Origin: Adineta vaga
Taxonomy: Eukaryota > Rotifera
Direction: 5' to 3'
Length of the DNA: 64,000 nucleotides
Assembly (NCBI GenBank): GCA_021613535.1
Contig: CP075492.1
Location: 12,090,001-12,154,000 of the forward strand
Positions 12,001-27,756 of this stretch are shown piece by piece; the stretch's first letter is position 1; each line of letters starts with the position of its first letter. The notes under the pieces are model-generated. The model saw nothing but the letters and a program-made list of their open reading frames with translations, had not been told where the DNA came from and ran no database searches. Made by a program: the position numbers and the translations under genes.

Positions 12001-12484
12001 TGATTTTTGTTCGTTAAAGTAAAAGAAAGAAAAAATTTGAAACACAAAAAATACAATCACTCAAAATCACAGTTCGATTATTGAGGATAACAAACTAATA
12101 ATATAAAAATTAACCACCAAAAATCTAAAAAATGAATAATCAATGATAAATATATATATAACGAATTGAGTTTGAGAGAGAAGAAGAAGAAATCAAATAA
12201 GTAAGTAAGCAGTCTAACTGTAAACAAGCAAATAAAAATAAAGACATTTTGTTGTAAATTTCTCTTTGAAATCTTCGATTGTTTATTCGATTTAAGAAAT
12301 AAAACGAAAAGTTTTTTTTTTAAGAATTAAATAAAAACTTTTCATGGATAGATGGAGCCATACTGGTTACAATTATTTCTGATTGGAGTATCATTGTAGG
12401 AATGAATGATAGCGTATATTTTCAGTAAACATTTTATACAAAAGTGATGAAACATAGTTTTTTTTAGATTGAAATATTAAAATA
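12001..12484. other. divergent intergenic region between IGF2BP and ZC3H11A
   Basis: About 480 AT-rich bases separating two divergent starts, so it probably carries both promoters. No ORF of note and no recognisable RRM-coding exon. Confidence 0.55.
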
Positions 12485-14893
12485 ATGCAGAAATCGAATG
12501 ACGATTGCTTCTATTTCCTCACATCATCTTGTACAAAGGTATTGACAAAGTTTTTCTACGATTAGAAATTTATTAAAATAAATCTTTCGTAGGGTCCCAC
12601 ATGTACGTATCGACACAATCCATCAGTTTTAACTTGTAATGTAATGTGTCCAGCTTGGCTACGTGGAAATTGTATTAATCCTTCATGTACATTACGTCAT
12701 AGTGCTATTCAGGTAGATATTCAAACCTAAAATATACATCTAATAATAGTATCGTCATCTCTAGTGTCCAACAAGCAGTAATGGAATATCATGCTTTTAT
12801 GAGAATTCATCAATGGGCTGTTTGAAACCTGATTGTATATATGTTCATTTACGTCCACGTCCACATTTACGAAATTCATCAACTGTGCGATGTAAGTTGA
12901 ATCTTTTTGGGTACTCTTAAAGTATATTTTATTATTTTTTCTGTAGCTTCAGCAACTAATTTAATTAACAAAGATGCAATTAAAACACCAATTCTTACAA
13001 ATTCTGCATCAATCGAACCAGTACCGTGTATACCAGTTAGTCTACCTTCTGTAGAAACACCAACAATTCCTGAAATACCTCCATTAGTAGCAGTGAAAAG
13101 CAAAACTCCTCCACGTCGTATAGCAATTTCAGCAGAAGATGAACAGAAAGAAGTTATAGCGAAGAATATTGTATTACAATCTTCAGAGGAAACGAAAATT
13201 GCACTACCAGTAACTGGAAATCGAAATGTTGTTATTGGTGAAGCAGCAACTGTTTCCAGTCGAACAGTAGTACATCGAGTTGTTGTTTCAGCTGATACAA
13301 CGAAATCACCAAAAAAAGTAGCAAATCACACTGATAGTGATAGTGATTTAGATGATTTAGTTGAACAAGAAGATGATACTAAAAATGGTATGAATTTATC
13401 AAAAGATCATTTCATTATATTACGATTTTTCTCCTTTAGTTAAACCTATTATTGATATTCCATTTCCATGTTCTGCTCCGTCAATAACTAATCGTCTACT
13501 TAAATCCTCAAAACCAATTACTCCAACAAATAGTACCAAACCAATTCGATTAAATCGTGATCATTTGCCCGCAGCGAAAATAGCCATTTCAAATTCAACT
13601 AGTTCTATTCATACACCATCCAATGGAGAAAAAGTAATAAGAATAAAATTGTTTTTCTCATATTAGAACTGAAATAAATTTATTGTTATTTTAGACATCT
13701 GCGGGTACGTTTATTGGCATAACATATTTTCCATTTCTTGTCAATCAATTATATACAACAGCATTCATACAAACTCTTTATGCTTTATCTCTTTCTTTTG
13801 TCTCGTGTTCTTTTCCAAAAATGAGTTGAGTGAGATTAGGATACGAATCGAAAAAATAACAACAACAACGTTTTCTTTTTGTTAATGTTCATTTTTTCAT
13901 CTCAGTGAGGATAGGTTCGTTCGAATGATCTATTATTGTATATCATCATCTTCATCTTAGCCGTTACTTTTTTTTCTTGTTTTTCTTTGAAAGTTTTCAT
14001 GTAATCGTACATTCGAATTATTCTAGGAACAGGATTATCACAAGATGATGAACGACGAACAAGTCGAATTGAGTAAATATGAATGATTTGAATGATTAGT
14101 ATGTCTAATTTTTGTTTTCTATAGACGTTTTAAGAAGCAACCAACATCACCGCCTCGATCTGTGGTGAATTCAACACGTAGTGTTATAAATTGTAAACGA
14201 TCAGCACCAGAACAATCAATTGAAGAATCTCCGCCAACAAAGCGTCTTTCTTCTCAACAAGATCCAAATTATTCTCATCACCAAACCTCGACGATCGGTG
14301 ATTTATGTTCACCACCACCACCACCACCATCAAATTCTCGTCGATCACATGAACGTCATCGTCGTCGACGACGTTCATCTTCTTCATCACGATCTCGATC
14401 GAGATCTCGATCTCCGCCAAGAAAATCACCACCATCGCGTTCAACATATCCATCAACATCGTCAATGAATGAAACCGCTTGGAAAAAACAAGTTGATGAA
14501 TTTCTTGCAAGAACTACGCAACCAAAAGCAACATTTTCAACAAGACCAATTCAACGTCAACCGGTGCCATTATTATCTTTACGTCCGCGATATGTACCAC
14601 CACCTCTATTGTCACTACCACATGTTATGCCTCGTCCTCCGATTTCAAATCCACGACCACGTCAATCAAGGCCAACTACTACTCCCAGACGACGACCATC
14701 AGCGCCAGTAATTGCTTCACCGTCAAATCCCGTTGAACAAACTCCGACTAAAAGCAATTCAACACCAATAGTGCCGAGTAAAGATGATGAAGATCTCTTA
14801 CTTGAATCGGATGAACCTTCCGATGTTGTTGATACATTTGCTTTAATCGATGAAGCACTACTCGGCGTTGATGAATTTCTCGAACTGATGTGA
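12485..14893 (+). CDS. ZC3H11A: zinc finger CCCH domain-containing protein 11A
   Basis: Eight exons (12485-12538, 12593-12712, 12765-12891, 12947-13387, 13440-13633, 13695-13704, 14027-14072, 14125-14893) give 586 residues. ZC3H11A is a TREX-associated nuclear RNA-binding protein involved in mRNA export. The first 100 residues hold three CCCH fingers, visible as DCFYFLTSSCTKGPTCTYRH, then CPAWLRGNCINPSCTLRH, then CFYENSSMGCLKPDCIYVH, in the order and spacing of the family. The rest is disordered: an acidic DSDSDLDDLVEQEDD patch, an Arg/Ser stretch (RRRRRSSSSSRSRSRSRS) of SR type, Pro/Arg-rich sequence and an acidic hydrophobic C-terminus (ALIDEALLGVDEFLELM). The model needs a 10-base exon (13695-13704) followed by a 322-base intron; without it the frame is lost. 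Confidence 0.82.
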
Positions 14894-15085
14894 ACTAGTC
14901 TTTGTAAAAAAAAAACTTCATAGAACATTGAACTCTTCTAATTTTCATATATATAAATATATATATGTGTTTATGTCTCATGTTATTTATATATTTTTTT
15001 TCTATGATGATTATGTGTTTAGAAAAAAACTAAATATAAACTAATTGAATTTGTGTTACTACATGCATCTCTATATGTATTGTAG

Positions 15086-18373
<3,288 letters not shown>

Positions 18374-19841
18374 GAAGAAAAAAAAACGAACAGTGTATCT
18401 ATTTAGGTTGTTTACTTCAATCCGTTACCTTCTTTTTCTTTTTTGCTACCGATTTCTTTTCTTTTCACTATTGTATTTAGGCAATATATACATATATATA
18501 TCAAACGAGATTGAATCAGAATTTTGTTCCTTTTCATCTTCTAGTTGTCCTTCATCTTCGAATAATCTCAAGAGGATAAAAAATCATTCTATTATATACA
18601 TGAGAAAAGAGGCCAAATTATACATCTACAACAATAACTGATATCGTATTCTATAAATGGAGAGAAAAAAAATAAATCCTTTTCATTTTGTCGAATGAAA
18701 TTATGTAAATTTCAAATCATGCTGATATAGTTGTTTTTTGTTATTCTTATTCTATTTTCTATTTATACTGGCCTCGAATATACGTTAGAGGGTAAATCAA
18801 TAATTTGTTATTGATGATGAAAATGTAACAACAGGTGTCATATTGGCTTTAAGTTACAAAGTGCGAATAATCATCTTAGAGAGATTGAAGGAGAAAAAGA
18901 GTTGTCCTTGAATTCAATCGAGGAAGAAGAAATCGACGGAGAAAATTCAATAATAATTCAGATGGGTTCTACCAGAAGAAAAATAAATAACGATTTCTCT
19001 TCAAATATCAGAAGAAGCAGAGCAAAAAAAAAGGTTATTTCATTGAAGAATTATATGTACATAGAGATGTATTTATATTACATCATAGATATATGCAACT
19101 GGAAGGTAAGAGTTAATGGATATTCTTCTGGGTGTCTGTCATGATAATCAAGATAATAAGACTCGTTGATTACAATGATTGAACGTTAACATTCATTTCT
19201 ATTAGATCATTATTGTATTGAAATGAATCGACATGGATATTATTCATCTGAATGGCATTAATGATAATAATCTCCATCAGAATTCCTTTTTCTTTCTTTG
19301 TTTGCCTAATTCATACAATTTCTAATTCGAGAGAATGGTATTCGAAGAATTTCAATTAAAAAATCACCTGAAAAATGGATAGACACTTTTGTGTGTGCGC
19401 GTAGGTTGTGTTATTATCTTTGTGAGAAATGATTCAATCCACTTTTTGTTTCTACTGAGATAAAGCTGAAAGACAAAGGTCATGCTCGAAAGATGACGTC
19501 ATTTTTAGAATATCTAGTAGATTCAATGATGAGATTTTGTTTTTATTTGTTGACACATTCGAAAGGAATGTTACGAATAAAAGAAAAGAAAGAGAAAGGA
19601 AGAAACCTAGCTTTTCGATTATCAAGAAATGAGAAGGCGGATCGTAAGAGAGAAATAAAAGAACGAGAAGAACTTTTCCTCTCTCTCTCTGTTTCTTTGT
19701 CTTATACGTACCCTATATATATATATATTAACAGTATGCATATTCATTTACTCAATATAAGATTCGAGTTCTATTGTAATAAACCTTATTGACTTTTTGC
19801 TTTAGATTATTGTCATTTAATATTTAGGAATAAATATATCA
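18374..19841. other. intergenic, no gene seen
   Basis: YME1L 3' UTR and upstream region of the BAG gene. Only short, compositionally biased ORFs. A short AT repeat (about 19713-19729) follows a CT-rich run. The right end carries an acceptor at 19826-19827, before the BAG start. Confidence 0.5.
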
Positions 19842-21754
19842 ATGTCTTCGTCAAATACTTCTAGTCGTCCAGCTGGAGTATGTATTTGAATTTGTTCGAA
19901 TAACACTTCTATTTGTTCTTCTCTCTCTGTCTCTTTCAGTGTATCACAATTCCTATAGAGATCATTTCTAGACCAGATCCAAATGCTTATACATATTCAA
20001 GACCAACTTCCTCTTCTCGTCCATATGCTAATGAGAGATTGTTCAATGATTATTCTCATTCACCACCATGGAAAAAACCAACGACAACTTCGTTTTCAAC
20101 AAATCGTTTTCGACCACGTCATAGTCCAATCGCTAGTTATGATCGTTTAATTCAAAATTCTCATTTTAATCAACCACTTCATGAACGTCCACTGTATCAA
20201 GACACACCCTATCATTCTTTTCATTCACCCATGTATGATTCGAAACCTTTACATCCTAGTCGATCAACTGATGATCTTCTATCATCACCAATGGATACGA
20301 TGCGTTCTAAGAGACAATCAAGAAATTCAACATTTTTTCCTTCTTTCCCTAACAATGGATTTCGATCTGATTCAGATTTTGTTGATTTCGACAATTATAT
20401 GGATGCTCTTCATCGATCACATGATGCTCTTCATGATTTTCCAGATGGTCATCAAAATTTTCCAATAAATCGGCCATGTCCATTCGAGCAACAACAATCA
20501 GATTATCGATCAAGCTTCGTTAATTCAAACGAAGATCGTGTGCCGAATGACTATAAACAAACGCATTTTAATCAAAAATTCAACGATAATAATAGTAAGT
20601 CTATTTTCATTTTAACGTGCTTCACATATTTCAATTTTCGATGCACTGAATTATCGACTAACTTACAAGAGAAAGAGAAAAGAAACAACATTCTTTAGTT
20701 TTAATAGAGATCTTTTTCTTTTTCGTGGAAAGACTAGACAAACATTATTGTTATATTATAATCATCTCGACGTCAGTCATCACGGTCAGATAGAAGACAT
20801 CGTTAATAAACATAGAAGGTCAGAACTACTACTACACTTTGTGTATGTTCTGAGATAGATGGATGTGTGTGTCTTTACGAGAGGAAAGAGAAATAACAGA
20901 ACGAGAAAAGGCGAAGAACGACAAGAGAAGAAAAAAAAACCGACTAATGAAAGAACATTCTGTATAGTATAACAGTGCTCCATCTTCGAGGCAAAAACTC
21001 ACAAAATATGACTGTTTAATAGAGATAAATGTTTACAAAAAATAATCATCATTTAAAAAAAATGGGTTTATCAAATAGTACTTCGAGAAAAAGAAAAGGT
21101 TGGATTTATTTTAAAGGAAACATAACTACTCAGCTTATTTTCGTCATATTTATTTTTGTTTTCTTTTTCTTTCTAGCACATGATCGCTCTCACTCACCAG
21201 TTTCTCAGCGTGATGAATCACCAGTTCGTCCACCACCGCCAGCGTCTCAACAACAACAACAACAACAACAACAATCACCAGAACACGAGTCTGATTTTAA
21301 AGTAACAAAGAATGCAACTAATTCAATGCCAAAATCAAGTACAACTGCGACATCTTCACAATCAAATGATCAACAAGTTCCGTCAGCAGAAACACCACCT
21401 ATTCGTGATCCAAATGTAATTGCTTTAGAAAAACTTGAACAAATTAAACAAAGTTTAGTTGATTTAAACCAACAAGTTGATGGATTTGCTGGTTCAACAC
21501 GTGATGATCGTCTATATAAATTATTAGATGAACAAGCATTGAAAATGATGATACGTTGCGATGAATTAATCGATGTTAGTGCTGACGTTAAAGAAAAACG
21601 TAAAGAAATGGTACGCAATGTACAATCAGTTCTTGCTAAACTTGAATCGAAAGTTCCCATCAATCCATCAGCTCAAATGGAAACCAATCTAGCCGTTTAT
21701 GATCCATCAGGAACGAATTCAATTGAATCACATGAAGAAAACACTTCCACATAA
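19842..21754 (+). CDS. BAG-domain co-chaperone (BAG3/Starvin-like)
   Basis: Three exons (19842-19877, 19940-20594, 21177-21754) give 422 residues. BAG proteins bind the Hsp70 ATPase domain and act as nucleotide exchange factors; BAG3/Starvin types also scaffold small heat-shock proteins. The BAG domain is near the C-terminus, about residues 285-365: ALEKLEQIKQSLVDLNQQVD, then DRLYKLLDEQALKMMIRCDEL and RKEMVRNVQSVLAKLESK. The N-terminus carries CITIPIEI, which resembles an Ile-Pro-Val/Ile type motif used by BAG3 to bind small Hsps (inference). The middle is disordered and rich in Ser, Pro and aromatic residues, with RSTDDLLSSP-like possible phospho-sites, then PPPP and a Gln9 run. No WW domain is seen. 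The second intron (20595-21176, 582 bases) is long for this window. Confidence 0.8.
21247..21275 (+). repeat. CAA repeat encoding polyglutamine
   Basis: Uninterrupted CAA trinucleotides within the BAG gene encode nine Gln. Pure CAA runs are prone to length change. Confidence 0.85.
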
Positions 21755-22586
21755 ATTCTTGTTTATTATTGTTCTTGTTGTTTTTAAAAACCTTTCTTTC
21801 TCTCTCTCTCACACTCTCTTATTATATATATATTGTATTTTCAATTTGCTCTCGTGTTTTTTTCTTCTGTTCAATAGAACTAATGAAAACCGTAAAATAA
21901 AATAAATTGACATCATCATTTCTATCATTTCTCTCCAAACAGATAAATAGCATAGCTTACAATGCCAATCAAACATTACTGAATGAATAATTCATCTTTC
22001 TTGTAATTACAAAACTTCAACTATTGTTCATTCAATCCCTTCCTTTTTTCTTTACAAGAAAATACGATGTCATTTAATAGTTGAAATGATTTGATCCAGT
22101 TTGACATAAAATATTGAAAATTGAATTAATGACACAGAATGTTCAAATAGTATATAAATAAATCTATTCTGATTTTTGATAAATAAAACAGAAAAAGCGA
22201 ATGATCATTTAGTTTTCAGAAAGATTCCTTCAAACAGATGTTCAACAATTTCGAGAGCCCATCGGCGCTTTCTTATTCCTTGTCTTCTCTGTAAATATAA
22301 CTGGTTTTTCTCTTTTTTTTATTACATCAAGACATCAAAAACGCTTCATAACTCGATCTGCTCCATGTTCCTTTTTCTATCGTTTTTTTCCGACTTTCGA
22401 TGAGATTCTATCAAAAGAGATTTTTTCCTTTTTTGTCGCTCATTTTCTCGGCATCATCAGCATTTGCTTCTTTTTTTGTCACACGATCATGATATAGTAC
22501 TAGAAATCGAGAACGAAGACATAACGACAAGAAGGAAAACTGAGTGTCGAGAACTAAATTAACTTTTCTGTCTCTGTCTCTGTCTC

Positions 22587-22623
<37 letters not shown>

Positions 22624-22771
22624 CTAACTTGGATCGTTTAGATATTTCTCTATGGACTTCAAGAAGATTTTCCTTTTTATCTCTAACTGAATACTGGAAA
22701 AGTATGAGAATCATAAGCAAGACTATGACTACTGGCGTTATCCAAGAATAGCCTCGATTCAATTGAAAACA
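21755..22771. other. intergenic with CT microsatellite
   Basis: BAG 3' UTR and the promoter region of the receptor gene. Contains the TGTCTC/TC microsatellite at about 22569-22617. No gene seen. Confidence 0.5.
22569..22617. repeat. TGTCTC hexamer run followed by (TC)n
   Basis: Three to four TGTCTC units grade into a pure TC dinucleotide run of about 26 bases, roughly 150 bases upstream of the receptor start. A GAGA/CT promoter-type element is possible but not shown. Confidence 0.8.
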
Positions 22772-24857
22772 ATGAATTGGACTATTTTCTTACAATTATT
22801 CTCAACGTTTACTTATTATGTATCTTATTCATCAGCTCATTCAGCATCAAGTTCGTCGGCATTGGCGACTAGTTCATTGAAATTTAAAAATCCAAGATTA
22901 GATAAAGATAAACTTCATATTGGTCGTAAAAATAAATATGCAGATGATGATGATGATCATGAGAACAGTAAGTTAAATTATTATCAATTCTTTCTCTTTA
23001 TTCAAAATCAGACCTTGAAGTGCATTTCGATGGAAAATGAACTAATTTGATTTTTGTCAATATCATCGATGAACTCGAACGTATTCTAAATAGTGATCTT
23101 ATTCATAGTCTGAGTAGTTTACACGATTATTATATCGCATAATTCAACTAATCTATTGTTCAATCATATATAAAAAAAAAGAAAAAAGTTATTTTTATTT
23201 AATCATTTAGGAACACGAGATCAATCAGATGAAGCTCGTTTACGTTTACTTTTACTTGATGGTTACGTTCCTCAGGCTCGACCAGTAGTAAATACAACGA
23301 ATGCAACTATTGTTGATGTTGGTTTAACAATTATTCAAGTAATGGATTTAGTAAGTTGTAGATTTATCTTTCAATTGATGTCATCTATGATTTCTGTCTT
23401 GTATTGATAAATTAGGATGAACAAAATCAAATAATGACAACTAATGTTCAAGTTACATTAAGATGGAATGATGAACATTTAAAATGGAATCCGAACGATT
23501 ATAATAATCATACTCGAACAGTTTTTTCTATTCGTGAAATTTGGACACCAGATATTGTTTTATTCAATTCTGCGGATGTTGCTTATTCTCAACATCGTGA
23601 ACATTATCTTTTAACTGCTCATTATAATGGCACAGTTGAATGGGTATTTCCTGATGTATTTCGATCTTATTGTGATGTTGTTATTACTTATTTTCCTTTT
23701 GGTAAATAATTGATCGATTGATTTTGATAATCTAACTTCGATTTTCTTTGATTAGATAAACAAAATTGTACACTTGAGATTCAGTCTTGGTCACGTCCAG
23801 CTGATGAATTACTTGTTCGACATCAACCTCAAAATGTACGTCAACAAAGTCAATATATTCGTACAGAATGGCAAGTTTTGGAAGTATCCGTTAAAACAGC
23901 ATCAATGAAACGATATCTTTGGCTTGTATTTCATATTAATATGAAACGAAATCATCAATTCTATGTTAATCATATGATCTTTCCATTTTCAACCTTATCA
24001 TTTTTAACTTTATTCGTTTTTTGGCTTCCACCTGATTCAGGAGAAAAGATCACATTAACTATTACTATTTTACTAGCATTAACAGTTTTCTTACAATTAA
24101 TTTCTGATTATACACCAAAAGCTTCATCAAATCTTCCGATCATTGGTAAATACAATCACTTTCTTATTCATACATGTCTGTTCTTTTTATTCTTCTAGGT
24201 ATTTATTTTAATGTCAACCTTATTTTGGTACTAATATCTGTTGTACTTACTGTTGCTGTTCTTAATTTTCATTATCGTGGACCGAAAAAATCTCGTGTAC
24301 CTCGATGGTGTCGTCGTCTAGTAATCTATAAAATTGGTCGTTGGCTTGGTTTTCATTTCATAAGTCGTGAACAATTATTTTCACCAACTATTCCTCGAAA
24401 GAAAACGTCTTCACGACGAGAAAATACGAATGGTGATATAAATCGAACTCGAAAAGAAACGAAAATCAAATTAACTGTTCTGAAAACAGCATCAACAACA
24501 ATAGCCGACGATGACAATGATGATTTAACATGTGCTAATCTTCAACAACATTCTCTTACACATAATATCGAACAAATTTTATTTAAAATGCAAACACAAT
24601 TTGATCCAAGTAAAATTGACGATGAAAATTTGAAAATTTCCATTCTACGTGAAATTCTCGAATGTCAACGATTACTTTTAACAATTCATGCGAAAAAACA
24701 AAACGTTCAAAATGAAGCTCTGTATGATATTTATGAAGAATGGAAGATTTTAGCTATTATTGTTGATCGAATTTGTTTTATATTTTATCTTGTCAGTATG
24801 CTTGCTGCATCGGTTATTTTTTTCGCACGTGAACCCATCCTAAAACGAAATAAATAA
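22772..24857 (+). CDS. nicotinic acetylcholine receptor-type Cys-loop subunit, non-alpha
   Basis: Five exons (22772-22967, 23211-23350, 23416-23701, 23756-24145, 24199-24857) give 556 residues. Pentameric ligand-gated ion channel subunit of the plasma membrane. A signal peptide starts MNWTIFLQLFSTF. The extracellular domain shows RWNDEHLKWNPNDY, REIWTPDIVLFNSAD and the Cys loop, two Cys 14 apart around YCDVVITYFPFDKQNC. Transmembrane helices are M1 (FPFSTLSFLTLFVFWL), M2 (GEKITLTITILLALTVFLQL, with the Glu of a cation channel), M3 (FNVNLILVLISVVLTVAVL) and M4 near the C-terminus (ICFIFYLVSMLAASVIFF). The loop C vicinal cysteines of alpha subunits are absent, so it would need an alpha partner to bind acetylcholine. 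The M3-M4 loop is basic, about 180 residues. The ATG at 22772 was chosen because the signal peptide starts there. Confidence 0.85.
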
Positions 24858-27756
24858 GTTTTTCTTTTATAAAAAACAACAACTTCTTTCCTGTCTCTTT
24901 TTTTGACAGCGAGCTTATCACATACAAATAAATAATTGTCCTGTCATTTTGATAAATAATTGAATATTTACGACATGTTTTTTTCTCGTTCTTATAGTCT
25001 TAATAATATTTGACATGATGTTATAAGCTAAAATATGTTATACTTCAACGATTCAATTTCAAAAGTCAAATCTTGAATAATCCATGATAGGACAATGTAA
25101 TCGTTGGTGATACACATGAAGATAGTGAACATACCAAGTGAATCATTATAGTTGTCAGAAATAGTTCAATCTTATTGTTGTAGCCATACACATAGTGATA
25201 ATAGAATCTCGCATCAATACGATTTTTTAATAAATTATATTACTAGAGCGTTTATTCGAAAGAAAATGAATCGTATTTTTTCAGTTTATATAGTGTTTAG
25301 ATTCGTGGATGACAATGTGTTTCTGTTAGAAACGATGTTTACCTACTTCTAGATTCGTACTGTAATTTAACTTATCAAAGATTGAGCCTTTCGGCAATAA
25401 TACTTGGTACTTTCACATAGATTGCTATTTGAACTACTCGACAATGAAGCTTCCGATCAAAGCATTTTCAAAGATAAAAAGCAGAGAAAATTAATATTTT
25501 TATAAAATTTATTACAAAATAATGAACCAACACGATTGTTTCTGAAATCGAATGTATACTGATCGCTCACGGCTAAAAACAATTTGCGTTTTTACTATTC
25601 CCTACATGATTATCAGTTGTTTTAACACCTGACAAGTTCTTTATATCTTCATTGACGAATATGATCACTTGCACTTTCATCTATTGTGGATGTAAACGTG
25701 ATCACACTTGTTTGTAACCGAATAAACAACGGTGATGTCATTATAATGAGATTGAAGATTTTTTAGAAAAAAAAAATCGAAAAATGCAGTGTCTGAATCA
25801 GTTTCTTCAATTGAAAATATTCATCTTATATAACCGGTACTGTTATTAGTAAAAAAAAGTTTTTTTTATCATGCGTTACTAATGAAACTACTTTTGAAAG
25901 ACCGTTATATAAAATGTAGAAAATGAATAAACTATGTGAAGAGTTTCTCCTATTCCAAATAAGTTTGACTTCATCTTGTTCTATTTTTACTAACATTAAA
26001 AATTGAAAGATAAAGTTTTTATTATAGATGTTTGTCGAAAACTATTCTATTAAAAATTTATAAATATCGTTACTGAACTATTTCTATTCATGCATTAGAA
26101 ACAAAGAAATTAGTTTCAATATATTCAATGAAGGAGAAATAAAAAGATGCTTGAAAAAAGTATGATTTTCTGTTTAAAAATAAATGCGTTTCACTGTCTT
26201 TGATGTACTTGACAAGTGCTTCTGCATGTTATTACTGAACATGTTTTATATCAACCGACACCATTCGCTTCGTCGATAATCAAATCAGTAAGTAATCATA
26301 TAATATGTTATCTTTCTACAATCTATTTTCAATAATGCAGAAAAGCCTCGATTTATTATCATCTAGATACATTGGTTTATTTGTTTAAATTGTCGGGAGT
26401 TACCTGAAAACTTTTAACTAGATCCTTCGAGACAGACGTATATGCATTTTTTCATTGCCAGTTTCAAGTGTTTTCATCAATGCATAGAATTCCAACATAC
26501 ATGATGAAAACTATTCTTATCTTAAGCCACTAGAAACTTGAATGAATAGTATAGAAATGCTATATATAATGTTGTAAAGAATGACAAATTGATGTAACTT
26601 AACATATTTGTTGATACTAATTATTTACAACTTTCTGAACTATACATCAATCAATTCATTGTGAGATAAACATTGCAGGCAGACCGAGAGAAAAGTTTCT
26701 TATCTCTTCGAGGAAAAAGAAGTTAAATTTTTAATCTAATAGAATGGATAAATTTTCTTCATCAAATTAATGTAGTCATTTTAACAGTAATAGATGGTTG
26801 GTGCTATGAACCTTTGTTGCTTTTTCGGTATTATGTCTATAGGAATGAATCACATTACTTGCATCCGAAAGGACAAGTACCCTTTAGTCTGTGCGCTCAT
26901 TGAGAATGACTGCATCAGTATTCATAGCTAAAGAGAAGAAAACGATCGCAGTAAGTATATAAATTGCGATTGTTGTCGAAATAACGGAAACATTAATAGA
27001 CTTTTCAAATAGAAAGTCAATAATTAGAATAATAACACGAAAAGAAAGATATATAGCAAAATTGACATGATTCTACAATTGCTTGTCATATAAATGATGA
27101 AAATATCTCAAAGCAAACTAATTGAACTTGACAAGTGGAAATAAGTTTGAAATCTAAATATGAATCATCAATGACAACAAGCAATTGAAACTTTCTAGAT
27201 TGACAAGATGCCTGAAGGAAGATTTTAATCTTATTTATAAAGTAATGAATTCAAATATTGACGTCATTCTATGTTAATTACCCGCAGCGTCCTCTTTTAA
27301 AATAGAAAGAAAAAGGTTAATTCTTTCTTCTACAGATTATCTTCATATATCATTGGCATGCGTTCTTTCTATTTTAGTTATGTAGAAAATTAGAGAAAGT
27401 CAAATGACTTGTCACTGAAGATTCTCTCAATTCATATTTTAGAAAAAAAAGAAGAGAATACAATTAACACCACTGACAAATGCACATTGAACTAAGAAGA
27501 AAAAGAGAGAAGACAACAACAACAACAATCAAAAGACAGAAAAGAATAGAGAAGAATAGTGATGACTTTTTTACAGAACATCTGTAAAGAATGTAAGCAA
27601 AGTTAATATCGTTGTCATTCACTGTGCAGGAAATACATACGATCGAATCGATAAGAAAAAATTTAAATTAATCATTCGAAACGAAATCGCAGTTTTTTTT
27701 AAAATAAATGAGAAAGTCTGTTTTTATTTATTTCTTGAAATAATTGAATATTTGGA
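24858..27756. other. long convergent intergenic region
   Basis: About 2.9 kb of AT-rich sequence between the 3' end of the receptor gene and the 3' end of the G gamma gene. Only chance ORFs, none with splice-compatible continuation. A purine-rich tract at about 27437-27555 is low complexity. No RNA gene recognised. Confidence 0.5.

Noticed and set aside
14184-14711. ORFs in other frames and on the minus strand within the last ZC3H11A exon
   Set aside because: Shadows of the SR/Pro-rich coding repeat; the plus frame ending at 14893 joins in phase to upstream CCCH exons.
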